Shown piece by piece: positions 1-6,801 of a stretch of DNA of 8,696 nucleotides. Below the pieces are notes generated by a model. The model was not told where the DNA came from. It saw only the letters and a program-made list of their open reading frames with translations, and ran no database searches. Position numbers and translations under genes: made by a program. The stretch lies in the NCBI GenBank assembly GCA_045586905.1, contig JAZNBF010000084.1:1-8696 (forward strand), in the 5' to 3' direction. Every line of letters starts with the position of its first letter. Position 1 is the stretch's first letter. The stretch is from RGIG1828 sp045586905 (lineage in GTDB: Bacteria; Bacillota; Clostridia; UMGS1810).

Positions 1-239
1 ATCTTTTTGAAAAGGGCATTGATAAAATTCTCAAAAAAGTTGGCGAGGAAAGCACAGAGGTTATTATCGCTGCAAAAGCAGACGACAAAAAGGAAACCAT
101 ATATGAGGTGGCAGACCTTGCGTATCATGTGATGGTTATGATGACCGAGATGGGAATATCGCTTGAAGATGTGCACAAGGAGCTTGCATCACGACATGTT
201 ATTGACAAAAAAGTTAAGCAGGAAAAAATGACTAACTAA
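1..239 (+). CDS. hisE: Phosphoribosyl-ATP pyrophosphatase (HisE), C-terminal part, cut by window edge
   Basis: This is the 3' end of a gene whose start lies before the window; the reading frame begins at base 3 and gives 78 residues before TAA. It reads LFEKGIDKILKKVGEESTEV, then AAKADDKKETIYEVADLAYH, and ends in ELASRHV plus a lysine-rich tail. The LFEKG-DKI-KKVGEE-TE block and the E-ADL-YH block are the family signature; their acidic residues bind Mg2+ in the MazG-like helical fold. The enzyme hydrolyses phosphoribosyl-ATP to phosphoribosyl-AMP and pyrophosphate, the second step of histidine synthesis in the cytoplasm. About 25 to 30 N-terminal residues are missing if it is a stand-alone HisE; a HisIE fusion cannot be excluded. 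A strong terminator about 100 bases downstream suggests it is the last gene of its transcript. Confidence 0.93.
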   Translation, partial: LFEKGIDKILKKVGEESTEVIIAAKADDKKETIYEVADLAYHVMVMMTEMGISLEDVHKELASRHVIDKKVKQEKMTN

Positions 240-340
240 GAGGGAATGTAAAAAAAGTGCAGAGCACAAAAAGGTAAGAAATAAAGCTTGTTGACATAAG
301 AAAAACTGCTTATATTTCTGTGATTTTAATACATAAGTTG

Positions 341-371
341 AAAAAGGTCTTTTCACAGACCTTTTTCTTTT
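341..371 (+). terminator. Rho-independent terminator after hisE
   Basis: A 10-base perfect stem (AAAAAGGTCT at 341-350 and AGACCTTTTT at 357-366) closes a 6-base loop and runs into a T-rich tract. It lies about 100 bases after the hisE stop in the right orientation. The A-rich 5' arm means it could also work weakly on the other strand. Confidence 0.8.
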
Positions 372-390
372 ATTGTTTACCTTTTTGCTA

Positions 391-490
391 TAAGGAAACT
401 TCGCCTCTCGACGTACCTTTGTACGCCTTCGGGTTACACTCGCAAAGCTACGCTTGCTCGGCTCAGTTTGCTCATTCTTCATCTTTTTTT
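391..490. repeat. Possible dispersed intergenic repeat (repeat status not shown)
   Basis: Between the two terminators of the 240-562 gene-free region lies a stretch that is richer in GC than its AT-rich surroundings and holds short self-complementary units: CGTAC-cttt-GTACG at 412-425, and CAAAGC facing GCTTG near 443-456. Open frames cross it on both strands, but their composition (Arg/Lys/Ser-rich, then Phe/Leu-rich) and lack of a convincing start site suggest non-coding DNA. Isolated GC-rich islands of this kind between genes are often members of multi-copy repeat families in Clostridia, but only one copy is visible here, so this is inference. Confidence 0.3.
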
Positions 491-502
491 CCTATTCCCT
501 AA

Positions 503-548
503 AAAAGTGGTGTAAAAATTCGTATAAAAGAATTTTTACACCACTTTT
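503..548. terminator. Long two-way terminator hairpin downstream of ddh
   Basis: An 18-base perfect inverted repeat (AAAAGTGGTGTAAAAATT at 503-520, its complement at 531-548) closes a 10-base loop. It sits 14 bases beyond the ddh stop codon and has A-runs on the left and T-runs on the right, so it can end leftward transcription from ddh and also rightward transcription from hisE. Confidence 0.8.
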
Positions 549-562
549 ACTTGTGTTTTTAA

Positions 563-1549
563 TTATAAGCTATGTGCTCTGAGCTCTTCAGGTGACTTTG
601 GTGAAAGATACACAGGAGCAACATCAAAAACTGTCTTGCAGCCTGAAATGCCCTCGGCATTCATACGGTAGCAAGCTCTTGCATAGGCAACTAAAACAGA
701 TGCTGTGAATTCGGGATTGGAATCGAGCTTGAGGCTATATTCAATGATGTGGGAATGTTCGCCATTTGCGCCGGTCTTGCCGCTTCTGATTACAAAGCCG
801 CCATGGGGGATGCCCGAGTGGTCGCGCTTTAATTCATCGAGGGAAATAAAGTGGACTATCGTGTCATAGTCGGCAAAGTAGTTTGGCATGGTTTTGATTT
901 CGTTTTCTATCTTTGTCTTGTCAGCGCCTTCGGCAGCCACAACAAAGCATTCTCTTATGTGTTTTTCACGGGTAGAAAGCTCGGGGTTTGAGCCACTTCT
1001 TACAGCATCGAGTGCAGCATCGACAGGGATGGTGTACTGCTTGGCATCTACAACACCGTCTATGCGGCGGATTGCATCGGAATGGCCCTGACTTACGCCC
1101 TTGCCCCAGAAGGTGTAGTCGGCACCATCGGGGAGAACGGAGGCTGCATAAAGACGGTTGAGTGAGAAAAGGCCCGGATCCCAGCCGACTGAAATCATGG
1201 CAATTTTGCCGGACTGCTTTGCCACTGCATCGCAAGCTGCAAAATGCTCGGGGATGCGTGCATGGGTGTCGAAGCTATCGACAACATTGAATGTCTTTGC
1301 AAACTCGGGAGTCTGCACAGGCAGGTCGGTGGCACTGCCGCCACATATGATGAGAACATCGATTTTGTCTTTAAAATCGGTGACGGAATCTATATGGTAG
1401 ACTTTGGTTGTGTCAAAGACGGTTTTTACGCTCGCAGGATCACGCCTTGTGAAAACTCCCACGAGTGACATGTCGGGATTTTGATTGATGGCACATTCTA
1501 CGCCTCTGCCGAGGTTACCGTAGCCTGCAATGCCTATTTTTATGTTCAT
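563..1549 (-). CDS. ddh: meso-Diaminopimelate D-dehydrogenase
   Basis: The 328-residue product matches the meso-diaminopimelate dehydrogenase family along its length. It has an N-terminal dinucleotide-binding fold with GYGNLGRG at residues 9-16, GSATD at 71-75, GWDPG at 122-126, FWGKGVSQGHSDA at 147-159, PHGG at 248-251 and NPEFTAS at 278-284. The enzyme uses NADPH and ammonia to convert tetrahydrodipicolinate in one step to meso-diaminopimelate, the precursor of lysine and of the peptidoglycan cross-link; the known enzymes are cytoplasmic dimers. The length fits the Corynebacterium-type enzyme, and no key motif is missing. The ATG start is supported by AAAGGAG about 10 bases upstream. It follows xth after 79 bases but has its own strong promoter in that gap. 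The long hairpin at 503-548 follows it. Confidence 0.96.
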   Translation of the reverse strand: MNIKIGIAGYGNLGRGVECAINQNPDMSLVGVFTRRDPASVKTVFDTTKVYHIDSVTDFKDKIDVLIICGGSATDLPVQTPEFAKTFNVVDSFDTHARIPEHFAACDAVAKQSGKIAMISVGWDPGLFSLNRLYAASVLPDGADYTFWGKGVSQGHSDAIRRIDGVVDAKQYTIPVDAALDAVRSGSNPELSTREKHIRECFVVAAEGADKTKIENEIKTMPNYFADYDTIVHFISLDELKRDHSGIPHGGFVIRSGKTGANGEHSHIIEYSLKLDSNPEFTASVLVAYARACYRMNAEGISGCKTVFDVAPVYLSPKSPEELRAHSL

Positions 1550-1581
1550 AGTGTTTATCTCCTTTACGATTGCTATATAGT

Positions 1582-1611
1582 ATTATAACCCCTTTGTCGC
1601 TTTGGTGTCAA
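1582..1611 (-). promoter_or_regulatory. SigA-type promoter of ddh
   Basis: On the - strand, TTGACA (1606-1611) and TATAAT (1582-1587) are both perfect consensus and 18 bases apart. Transcription would begin near 1575, giving a short leader with the ddh ribosome binding site. The -35 box lies within 20 bases of the xth stop codon, so ddh can be expressed apart from leuA-xth. Confidence 0.8.
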
Positions 1612-1628
1612 TCGAACACGAAAAAAAA

Positions 1629-2384
1629 TTACAGATCAATTTCAAGCTCAACAGGGCAATGATCGGAGCCAAGGATATGGGTGTGAATTCTGGCATCGAC
1701 GAGCTTATCTTTGAGACTGTCGGAAGCGAGAAAATAGTCAATTCTCCACCCGGAATTGCGACTGCGTGCGCTGAAACGGTAGGACCACCACGAATAGATG
1801 TCGGTGAGATCGGGGTAAAAATAACGGAAGGTGTCGATAAATCCTGCGCCTTTGAGGGTGCGGAATTTTTCTCTTTCTTCGTTTGTAAAGCCGGGGTTTC
1901 TGGTGTTGGATTTTGGGTTTTTGAGGTCAATCTCCTCAGCGGCAACATTTAGGTCACCACACACAACGACACCCTTTTTGTCTTTGAGTGAGCACAGATA
2001 GTCTCTGAAATCATCCTCCCACTCCATGCGATAGTCAAGCCTTTTGAGCTCGTCTTGTGAGTTGGGAGTGTACACGCACACAAAATAGAAGGTGTCATAT
2101 TCGCAGGTTATTACCCTGCCCTCGTGGTCGTGCTTGTCTATGCCCATGCCATATGTGACAGACAGGGGTTCTTTTTTGGTGAAAACTGCCGTGCCTGAAT
2201 AACCCTTTTTGTCGGCATAGTTGAAATACTGATGATAGCCTTTCAGTTCAAGCTCAAGCTGTCCCTCTTGCATTTTTGTTTCCTGAATGCAGAATATGTC
2301 GGCATTGAGCTCGTCGAAAGCTTCTTTGAAATTTTTGCCTGCTACTGCTCTGAGACCGTTTACGTTCCAGGATATGAATCTCAT
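1629..2384 (-). CDS. xth: Exonuclease III-type AP endonuclease
   Basis: The 251-residue protein is a complete member of the exonuclease III (XthA/ExoA) branch of the endonuclease/exonuclease/phosphatase fold. Visible active-site signatures, assigned from the family, are WNVNG at 6-10 (metal-site Asn7), QETK at 34-37 (Glu35), YTPNS at 105-109 (Tyr105), GDLN at 143-146 (Asp144, Asn146), WRIDYFL at 213-219 (Asp216) and GSDHCP at 239-244 (Asp241, His242). It cuts DNA 5' of abasic sites in base-excision repair and has 3' phosphodiesterase/exonuclease activity. The ATG start follows AAGGAG at 7-base spacing. The gene begins 27 bases after the leuA stop with no terminator or obvious promoter between, so it probably shares the leuA transcript and its leucine control. 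Confidence 0.95.
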   Translation of the reverse strand: MRFISWNVNGLRAVAGKNFKEAFDELNADIFCIQETKMQEGQLELELKGYHQYFNYADKKGYSGTAVFTKKEPLSVTYGMGIDKHDHEGRVITCEYDTFYFVCVYTPNSQDELKRLDYRMEWEDDFRDYLCSLKDKKGVVVCGDLNVAAEEIDLKNPKSNTRNPGFTNEEREKFRTLKGAGFIDTFRYFYPDLTDIYSWWSYRFSARSRNSGWRIDYFLASDSLKDKLVDARIHTHILGSDHCPVELEIDL

Positions 2385-2411
2385 ATATTATCTCCTTGAT
2401 ACAAAACTTTT

Positions 2412-4073
2412 TTATTTGCCAATACGGTTTATAGCACAAATCAGCGCCTTGACAGACGCGTTGATAATATCCTCGTCGGTGCCTACGCCCCAGAAAAATT
2501 CGCCATTTTGACCTTTAAGTCCGATATATGCCGCAGCCTTTGACTGAGAACCTGTGGCAAGCGAGTGTTCCTCGTAGACATCGAGCTTATAGTCGCCCAA
2601 AAAGTCATCTCTGAGTGCATTTACAACCGAGTCGAGACGACCGTTACCGTTGGCAGTGTATTTGCGTTTTTTGCCTTTGTATTTTACATTTACCGTTGCC
2701 TGTATGCCATCTTTCTGAACATAGTGAACATTGTCAAAGGCAAGAGGCGACGAGATGTCGAGATGGTTTTTGGAAAAAATCTTAAAGACTTCTTCAGGTT
2801 TGAGTTCTTTGTGTTTTTTGTCGGAAAGGTCTTTGATTTCATAGCCAAAGGCCTCACGCATAACAGACGGAAGAACATAGCCATATTTGGTTTGCAGAAT
2901 ATAGCCTATGCCGCCTTTGCCCGACTGGCTGTTGATGCGGATAACATCGCCCGAGTAGTGTCTGCCGATGTCGTGGGGGTCGATGGGAAGATATGGAACA
3001 GACCACTTGTCGGGATCGTATTCGGTGCGATAGCGCATACCTTTTGCAATTGCATCTTGATGGGAGCCTGAAAAAGCGGCAAACACAAGTGCGCCACTAT
3101 ATGGCTGACGGGGATTTACTTTCATGTCAGTGAGTTTTTCGTAAATTTCGACAGCTAATGGGAGGTCGGAAAAGTCGAGACCGGGTTCTACACCGTGAGA
3201 GTAGAGATTGAGCGCAAGGGTTACAATGTCGACATTGCCTGTGCGTTCGCCATTGCCAAAAAGAGTGCCCTCTATTCTGTCGGCACCTGCAAGGATGCCA
3301 AGCTCGGCATCGGCAACAGCTGAGCCACGGTCATTGTGGGGATGGAGAGATATGATGACGTTGTCTCTGTAATTTATGTTCTCACAGATGTATTCAACCT
3401 GAGAAGCATATACATGAGGCATCGACATTTCGACAGTTACGGGGAGATTGATGATGACTTTGTTGTCGGATGTGGGTTTTAACACATCTAAAACTGCATT
3501 ACAAACCTCCAGAGAGTATTCGGGTTCGGCACCGGTAAAGCTTTCGGGACTATATTCAAAACGAAAGTTACCCTCGGTGAGAGAGGCATATTTCTTCACA
3601 AGCTTTGCACCCTGCACAGCAAGCTTTTTGATTTCGTCCTTGCTCTTTGAAAAAACCTGCTCCCTCTGGGCGACGGACACAGAGTTGTAGAAATGAACAA
3701 TGGAGTTTTTGGCGCCCCTTAATGCCTCAAAGGTTTTCTTTATGATGTGTTCCCTCGACTGAGTGAGCACCTGAATGGTGACATCATCGGGGATGAGGTC
3801 ACGGTCGATGAGAGCACGCAAAAATTCATACTCGGTGGCCGAGGCTGCAGGAAAACCGAGCTCTATCTCCTTAAAACCTATTTTAACCAAAAGATTGAAA
3901 AACTCTATTTTTTCGTCGAGCGACATGGGCACAACAAGCGACTGATTACCATCACGAAGATCGACACTGCACCATATGGGTGCTTTGTCGATGGAGTCTT
4001 TACTGACCCACGAATTGCAACTCTTTGGGGGATTGAAATATCCTCTGAAATATTTGGATGTGTTTTTCATCAT
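2412..4073 (-). CDS. leuA: 2-Isopropylmalate synthase (long form with regulatory domain)
   Basis: This enzyme condenses acetyl-CoA with 2-ketoisovalerate, the first committed step of leucine synthesis. From the chosen start it has 553 residues. The catalytic TIM barrel shows APIWCSVDLRDGNQS at 31-45 (catalytic Arg40, metal-binding Asp41), HPHNDRG at 244-250 (metal-binding His pair) and GNGERTGN at 273-280. The C-terminal part from about residue 430 fits the LeuA allosteric dimer domain that binds leucine. The NPP-APIWC-VDLRDGNQ pattern resembles the long actinobacterial and yeast type more than the shorter E. coli type. The frame stays open upstream to an ATG at 4118, but that codon lies inside the T-box terminator hairpin. 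Two adjacent ATG codons at 4073 and 4070 follow AAAGGAG by 5 and 8 bases; either could start translation. Confidence 0.95.
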   Translation of the reverse strand: MMKNTSKYFRGYFNPPKSCNSWVSKDSIDKAPIWCSVDLRDGNQSLVVPMSLDEKIEFFNLLVKIGFKEIELGFPAASATEYEFLRALIDRDLIPDDVTIQVLTQSREHIIKKTFEALRGAKNSIVHFYNSVSVAQREQVFSKSKDEIKKLAVQGAKLVKKYASLTEGNFRFEYSPESFTGAEPEYSLEVCNAVLDVLKPTSDNKVIINLPVTVEMSMPHVYASQVEYICENINYRDNVIISLHPHNDRGSAVADAELGILAGADRIEGTLFGNGERTGNVDIVTLALNLYSHGVEPGLDFSDLPLAVEIYEKLTDMKVNPRQPYSGALVFAAFSGSHQDAIAKGMRYRTEYDPDKWSVPYLPIDPHDIGRHYSGDVIRINSQSGKGGIGYILQTKYGYVLPSVMREAFGYEIKDLSDKKHKELKPEEVFKIFSKNHLDISSPLAFDNVHYVQKDGIQATVNVKYKGKKRKYTANGNGRLDSVVNALRDDFLGDYKLDVYEEHSLATGSQSKAAAYIGLKGQNGEFFWGVGTDEDIINASVKALICAINRIGK

Positions 4074-4096
4074 AACATCTCCTTTTTTTCGGGAGT

Positions 4097-4132
4097 AAAC
4101 AAAAAGCTCCCGTCTCATTTAGAGACGGGAGC
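4097..4132 (-). terminator. Regulated terminator of the leuA T-box
   Basis: An 11-base perfect stem (GCTCCCGTCTC at 4132-4122 and GAGACGGGAGC at 4116-4106) with loop TAAAT is followed by TTTTTGTTT. Its 5' arm overlaps the 3' part of the antiterminator that begins at the T-box motif, so the two folds exclude each other. Confidence 0.95.
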
Positions 4133-4375
4133 ATAGCTCACGCGGTACCACTCTAATTCACATAAAAATGTGCACTCACAGATACGAACCGAAAACGGTT
4201 TTATATCTTACCGATATGACGGTCGGTTACCGTCATCACCTATTTGCAAAAGCTGCTTTCAGTGATGCAACTCCGAGGCGAGCTTCGGCAAACTCTGGCA
4301 ATCGTTTTACACCGGCCAACGACTCTCTTGGTGCCAAAAGGATGCTTACTGTTCCTCATCATAGTCTTTAAATAT
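4097..4375 (-). promoter_or_regulatory. T-box riboswitch leader of leuA, probably sensing tRNA-Leu
   Basis: Read leftward, the leader has all parts of a class I T-box. Stem I spans about 4361-4263, with base TGATG/CATCA, an AGTA/GAA loop-E pair (4350-4347 and 4286-4284), and an apical AGAGAG with a GGTGTAA-type distal loop. Stem II is ATGACGG/CCGTCAT (4236-4230, 4222-4216), with its loop ACCGA complementary to TCGGT just downstream, as in the Stem IIA/B pseudoknot. Stem III is AACCG-tttt-CGGTT (4200-4187). The T-box AGAGTGGTACCGCG is at 4154-4141. The likely specifier is CTC (leucine) at 4282-4280, followed by the usual purine. The TGGT bulge suits a tRNA with discriminator A, as tRNA-Leu has. 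Uncharged tRNA-Leu would stabilise the antiterminator and permit leuA transcription. The T-box itself is certain; the codon is read by eye and less so. Confidence 0.95.
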
Positions 4376-4388
4376 TAAATTTAAAAAG

Positions 4389-4417
4389 ATTATAACAGAA
4401 AACAAAATAAATTGCAA
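4389..4417 (-). promoter_or_regulatory. SigA-type promoter of the leuA T-box transcript
   Basis: On the - strand, TTGCAA (4412-4417) and TATAAT (4389-4394) are 17 bases apart. Transcription would start near 4382, a few bases before Stem I of the leader, as expected for a T-box transcript. Confidence 0.8.
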
Positions 4418-4455
4418 TAGAAATTTATAATTTTAAATAAAACAAATTATTTTTG

Positions 4456-4485
4456 TTGACACATTTGACGGGAATCTATTATAAT
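4456..4485 (+). promoter_or_regulatory. SigA-type promoter of the AraC-family gene
   Basis: TTGACA (4456-4461) and TATAAT (4480-4485) are separated by 18 bases. Transcription would start near 4492, leaving a leader of about 55 bases. The -35 boxes of this promoter and the divergent leuA promoter are only 38 bases apart. Confidence 0.75.
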
Positions 4486-4545
4486 AAATTTAAATAAACA
4501 ACAAAAACTTGTGCTGAACAAACCATTGTTTCGGAGAGTATGGCT

Positions 4546-5388
4546 ATGGAAAACATGAAAAGCTTTTTCCCACTTAGTATAAATACTACATACAGAATAG
4601 GCGGACACTTCTACCTGCCCCAAAATGAAAGCTGGATGGCAGACACTCATGTGTTTGACCAAAACATCTTCTATTACATTTTGTCGGGACATTGCACTAT
4701 CACTATTGATGGAAAAGAATATACAGGCAGAAAAGGTCAATGGTTTTTTATACCTTCAGGTGCGCAGTACAGCTACCACAACTCAACCGACGAGCCCTTT
4801 GAAAAATATTGGTTTCACTTCGATTTATATCCGGGAAATGACTGGGTAAATTCACTTCACCTCGAGCCTTGCATTGATGCAAGCGGTGATGCAGAGATTG
4901 AAAATCTGTTTAAGGATTTTGCCCTCATCTGCAAATCGAACGAGCTACACGACAGAATAAGAGTTAACGCCATAATACTTACGATTTTGTCGGAATATAT
5001 AAAGCGTGCAGGTGAGATTTCTATGTCGCTTGTTGAAGCCCACAGAAACGATTTGTATGAGGTTTTGAACTATATCAACGAAAATATCGATAAATCTCTG
5101 ACAAATTCTGAACTTGCAGACTATATGCACATGCATCCAAACCACTTTATCAGATATTTTAAAAGGGAAATGGGTGAAACACCACAAAGGTACATAATGC
5201 TCAGGCGAATAGAGTCGGCAAAAAGAATGCTTGAAGAAACAACTCTTTCCATATCGGCCATCTCTGAGCTTACGGGGCTTTGTGACAGTGCTCATCTGTC
5301 TAAGCTTTTTAAAAAGGTGTATGCAATATCACCGTCACAATACAGAAAAGGAAATATAAACAATAACTCATTCTATTTAGACAGATGA
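4546..5388 (+). CDS. AraC-family transcriptional regulator with N-terminal cupin domain
   Basis: The 280-residue protein has the standard two-part layout. Residues about 15-95 form a cupin-like ligand-binding domain (LSGHCTITIDGKEY at 47-60, GQWFFIPSGAQYSYHN at 64-79). Residues about 170-268 form the DNA-binding domain with two helix-turn-helix units: SLTNSELADYMHMHPNHFIRYFK, then ISAISELTGLCDSAHLSKLFKK, ending in the conserved SPSQYR (262-267). Such proteins usually sense sugars or other small molecules and activate nearby transport or catabolic genes, but none lies here, so the ligand and targets are unknown. An ATG at 4540 is in frame but only 3 bases after GGAG; the ATG at 4546 is 9 bases after it and is preferred. 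A hairpin terminator follows, so the gene appears to be transcribed alone. Confidence 0.93.
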   Translation: MENMKSFFPLSINTTYRIGGHFYLPQNESWMADTHVFDQNIFYYILSGHCTITIDGKEYTGRKGQWFFIPSGAQYSYHNSTDEPFEKYWFHFDLYPGNDWVNSLHLEPCIDASGDAEIENLFKDFALICKSNELHDRIRVNAIILTILSEYIKRAGEISMSLVEAHRNDLYEVLNYINENIDKSLTNSELADYMHMHPNHFIRYFKREMGETPQRYIMLRRIESAKRMLEETTLSISAISELTGLCDSAHLSKLFKKVYAISPSQYRKGNINNNSFYLDR

Positions 5389-5401
5389 TAGACAGATAAC
5401 A

Positions 5402-5427
5402 AAAGGAGTGCAATTTTGCACTCCTTT
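5402..5427. terminator. Two-way terminator between the AraC gene and the membrane-protein gene
   Basis: An 11-base perfect stem (AAAGGAGTGCA at 5402-5412 and TGCACTCCTTT at 5417-5427) closes a 4-base loop. It starts 14 bases after the AraC stop and lies 32 bases beyond the stop of the converging leftward gene. Its A-rich and T-rich flanks suit termination from either side. Confidence 0.85.
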
Positions 5428-5459
5428 AATGATTTTATTATGCCTTATAAAATTTCTCT

Positions 5460-5942
5460 TTACTCACTGTCGCCAACACTTGCGCCACTGTTTGAAAGCG
5501 CATCATCGGAAGCTGAGGTTATGGAAACATCGGAAACCTCTTCAATATGTTTTTCTGATGGATTGACACTTTCGATATACTCTATTGAAAACATGGTGCT
5601 GAGCCACTGACCTAATGTTGAAAAAATACATATGGGAACCATAATGATGAGAAAAAGCTTTATGCCATGCCAATCATAGTAATTGGAATATCCAATGGCT
5701 ATAACGGGGGTGAGGAGAGTTAAAAGAATGGAAAGCTCAACTGCAACTAAAACCAAAACATCACGCACTCCCGTGAGCTTGCCTCCCATGTAGGTTATTG
5801 TGATGGAACACATAAAAATGAGAACTGAAAAATAGTAGAAAAGAGCAACTGTTTTTTTAAACATTGAACCTGAACGGAAGCCCGGCAAAGAAAAACGCCT
5901 GAACTGCTTGCTTGGATCGATATTTGTGTTTAACACTCTCAT
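5460..5942 (-). CDS. Small integral membrane protein of unknown function
   Basis: I do not recognise this 160-residue protein. It has a basic N-terminal segment (residues 1-30, several Arg and Lys, no cleavable signal evident), then three hydrophobic stretches that look like membrane helices at about 32-51, 61-84 and 94-117. A polar, acidic, Ser-rich tail at 121-160 has many Glu and Asp (IESVNPSEKHIEEVSDVS). The positive-inside rule puts the N-terminus in the cytoplasm and the acidic tail outside, but that is inference. The ATG start follows GAAGG by 7 bases, and a good promoter lies just upstream. Transcript reads toward the shared terminator at 5402-5427. No nearby partner gene suggests a role. 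Confidence 0.78.
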   Translation of the reverse strand: MRVLNTNIDPSKQFRRFSLPGFRSGSMFKKTVALFYYFSVLIFMCSITITYMGGKLTGVRDVLVLVAVELSILLTLLTPVIAIGYSNYYDWHGIKLFLIIMVPICIFSTLGQWLSTMFSIEYIESVNPSEKHIEEVSDVSITSASDDALSNSGASVGDSE

Positions 5943-5974
5943 ATAAAAACCTTCTTTTCACTAGTATATGAGCT

Positions 5975-6003
5975 ATTATACTACAAAAAATTTCAAAAAT
6001 CAA
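5975..6003 (-). promoter_or_regulatory. SigA-type promoter of the membrane-protein gene
   Basis: On the - strand, TTGATT (5998-6003) and TATAAT (5975-5980) are 17 bases apart. Transcription would start near 5968, about 25 bases before the start codon. It lies in the 72-base gap after the preceding leftward gene. Confidence 0.7.
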
Positions 6004-6014
6004 CAAGGTTTGTC

Positions 6015-6755
6015 TTACACCCTCACAAAATACTGTCCGTCATCAAAAAGCCCTATGCCCACCACATAATAAGTTTTGCCCTCTGCCTCAAAGCCTACAC
6101 AACAATCAAGGGCATTTTCCATGGGATTTTGCAGTGAGTCTTCTCCTTTTATGCACACTGCAAAAATGTCTTCTCCCTGCATGTAGCCAACAAGCCAGAA
6201 TCCGGACTCTTTAAAACAATGCACAAACGAAGAATCGGACACGATATGTCTGATAGCAGATAACGAAAACGTTTCATGTATATCATCTACCCTATGCCAC
6301 ACAAAGTCCGGCATAAAAGGCAATGTTTCTTTTTTCAGTTTTTTTATTTTCTGGCGGATTTCTTGTGCAATTATCTTTGAGTCTTCGCCCACGGAAGGAG
6401 CTTTCATTTTGTCTAAAAGCTTTTGGGCGTCATCTAAGGTGTTGCCCAGAGTTCCCAAGGGATATGATGCGATGATTTCACCGTCGGAGGCTTCTATGGA
6501 AAAGTGTGTGATTTTCTCTGTTTCGATTCCGTTTGAGCGGAGAAATGATATGGGGTATGTCCTTTCTAAAAGAAGAAGTCCCCTGTCGTATTTCAGACTT
6601 CCAAGCTCGCACACTGCACCATCTGCATGCACGCGCACCTTGCCGCCCGTGAGATGAGCAGAATAGAGCTCACAATTTATCATGAACATATCCCCATCGA
6701 ATTTGTACTCGAAAAATGCATCAGGGCACGAGATAAAGCTTACATTATTCCACAC
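6015..6755 (-). CDS. Conserved-looking protein of unknown function, 246 residues
   Basis: I do not recognise this protein. It appears soluble: no signal peptide or membrane segment is seen. The first 100 residues are rich in short alternating hydrophobic stretches typical of beta strands (ITHFSIEASDGEIIASYPLG at 82-101). A charged helical linker follows at about 107-145 (DDAQKLLDKMK, then EIRQKIKKLKKE). The C-terminal part looks like a second beta-rich domain (FWLVGYMQGEDIFAVCIKG at 186-204, KTYYVVGIGLFDDGQYFVRV at the end). The start is a GTG at 6755, 7 bases after AAGGGGG; that site lies within the 3' arm of the terminator following tmcAL, and the seven T residues of the terminator tract separate it from the GTG. 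A downstream start at Met23 or Met25 is possible. I see no separate promoter, so expression probably depends on readthrough from tmcAL. Confidence 0.75.
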   Translation of the reverse strand: MWNNVSFISCPDAFFEYKFDGDMFMINCELYSAHLTGGKVRVHADGAVCELGSLKYDRGLLLLERTYPISFLRSNGIETEKITHFSIEASDGEIIASYPLGTLGNTLDDAQKLLDKMKAPSVGEDSKIIAQEIRQKIKKLKKETLPFMPDFVWHRVDDIHETFSLSAIRHIVSDSSFVHCFKESGFWLVGYMQGEDIFAVCIKGEDSLQNPMENALDCCVGFEAEGKTYYVVGIGLFDDGQYFVRV

Positions 6756-6801
6756 AAAAAAACCCCCTTCAGAAAATTATATCATCTGATGAGGGGTTTT
6801 A
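6756..6801 (-). terminator. Terminator after tmcAL, overlapping the next gene's ribosome binding site
   Basis: Beginning directly after the tmcAL stop, the - strand reads AAAACCCCT-CA-TCAGA, a loop containing TATAAT, then TCTGA-A-GGGGG-TTTTTTT. The stem is 14 base pairs (one G-T) interrupted by a small internal loop, and ends in seven T residues. Its mirror gives GGGGTTTT on the + strand. The AAGGGGG of the 3' arm is also the ribosome binding site for the gene starting at 6755. Confidence 0.75.

Noticed and set aside
291..316. Possible + strand promoter TTGACA with TATATT
   Set aside because: The spacing is 14 bases, too short, and no gene follows on that strand before two terminators.
189..502. 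Overlapping open frames on both strands (189-482 - and 320-502 +)
   Set aside because: They run over the hisE end, the terminator and the intergenic island, and have low-complexity Arg/Lys or Phe/Leu composition and no start signals.
1583..1952. Open frames on both strands across the xth 3' end and the ddh promoter
   Set aside because: They overlap the conserved C-terminal xth motifs in other frames, and the leftward frame also runs toward the ddh promoter; neither has start signals.
2565..3071. A 168-codon open frame on the + strand with hydrophobic product
   Set aside because: It lies wholly opposite leuA, whose motifs and length are complete; it has no supporting ribosome binding site and reads as a mirror of leuA codon use.
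4074..4118. Extended leuA start at the ATG at 4118
   Set aside because: The codon sits in the T-box terminator hairpin, has no ribosome binding site, and adds residues encoded by the hairpin; ATG at 4073 or 4070 has a good site.
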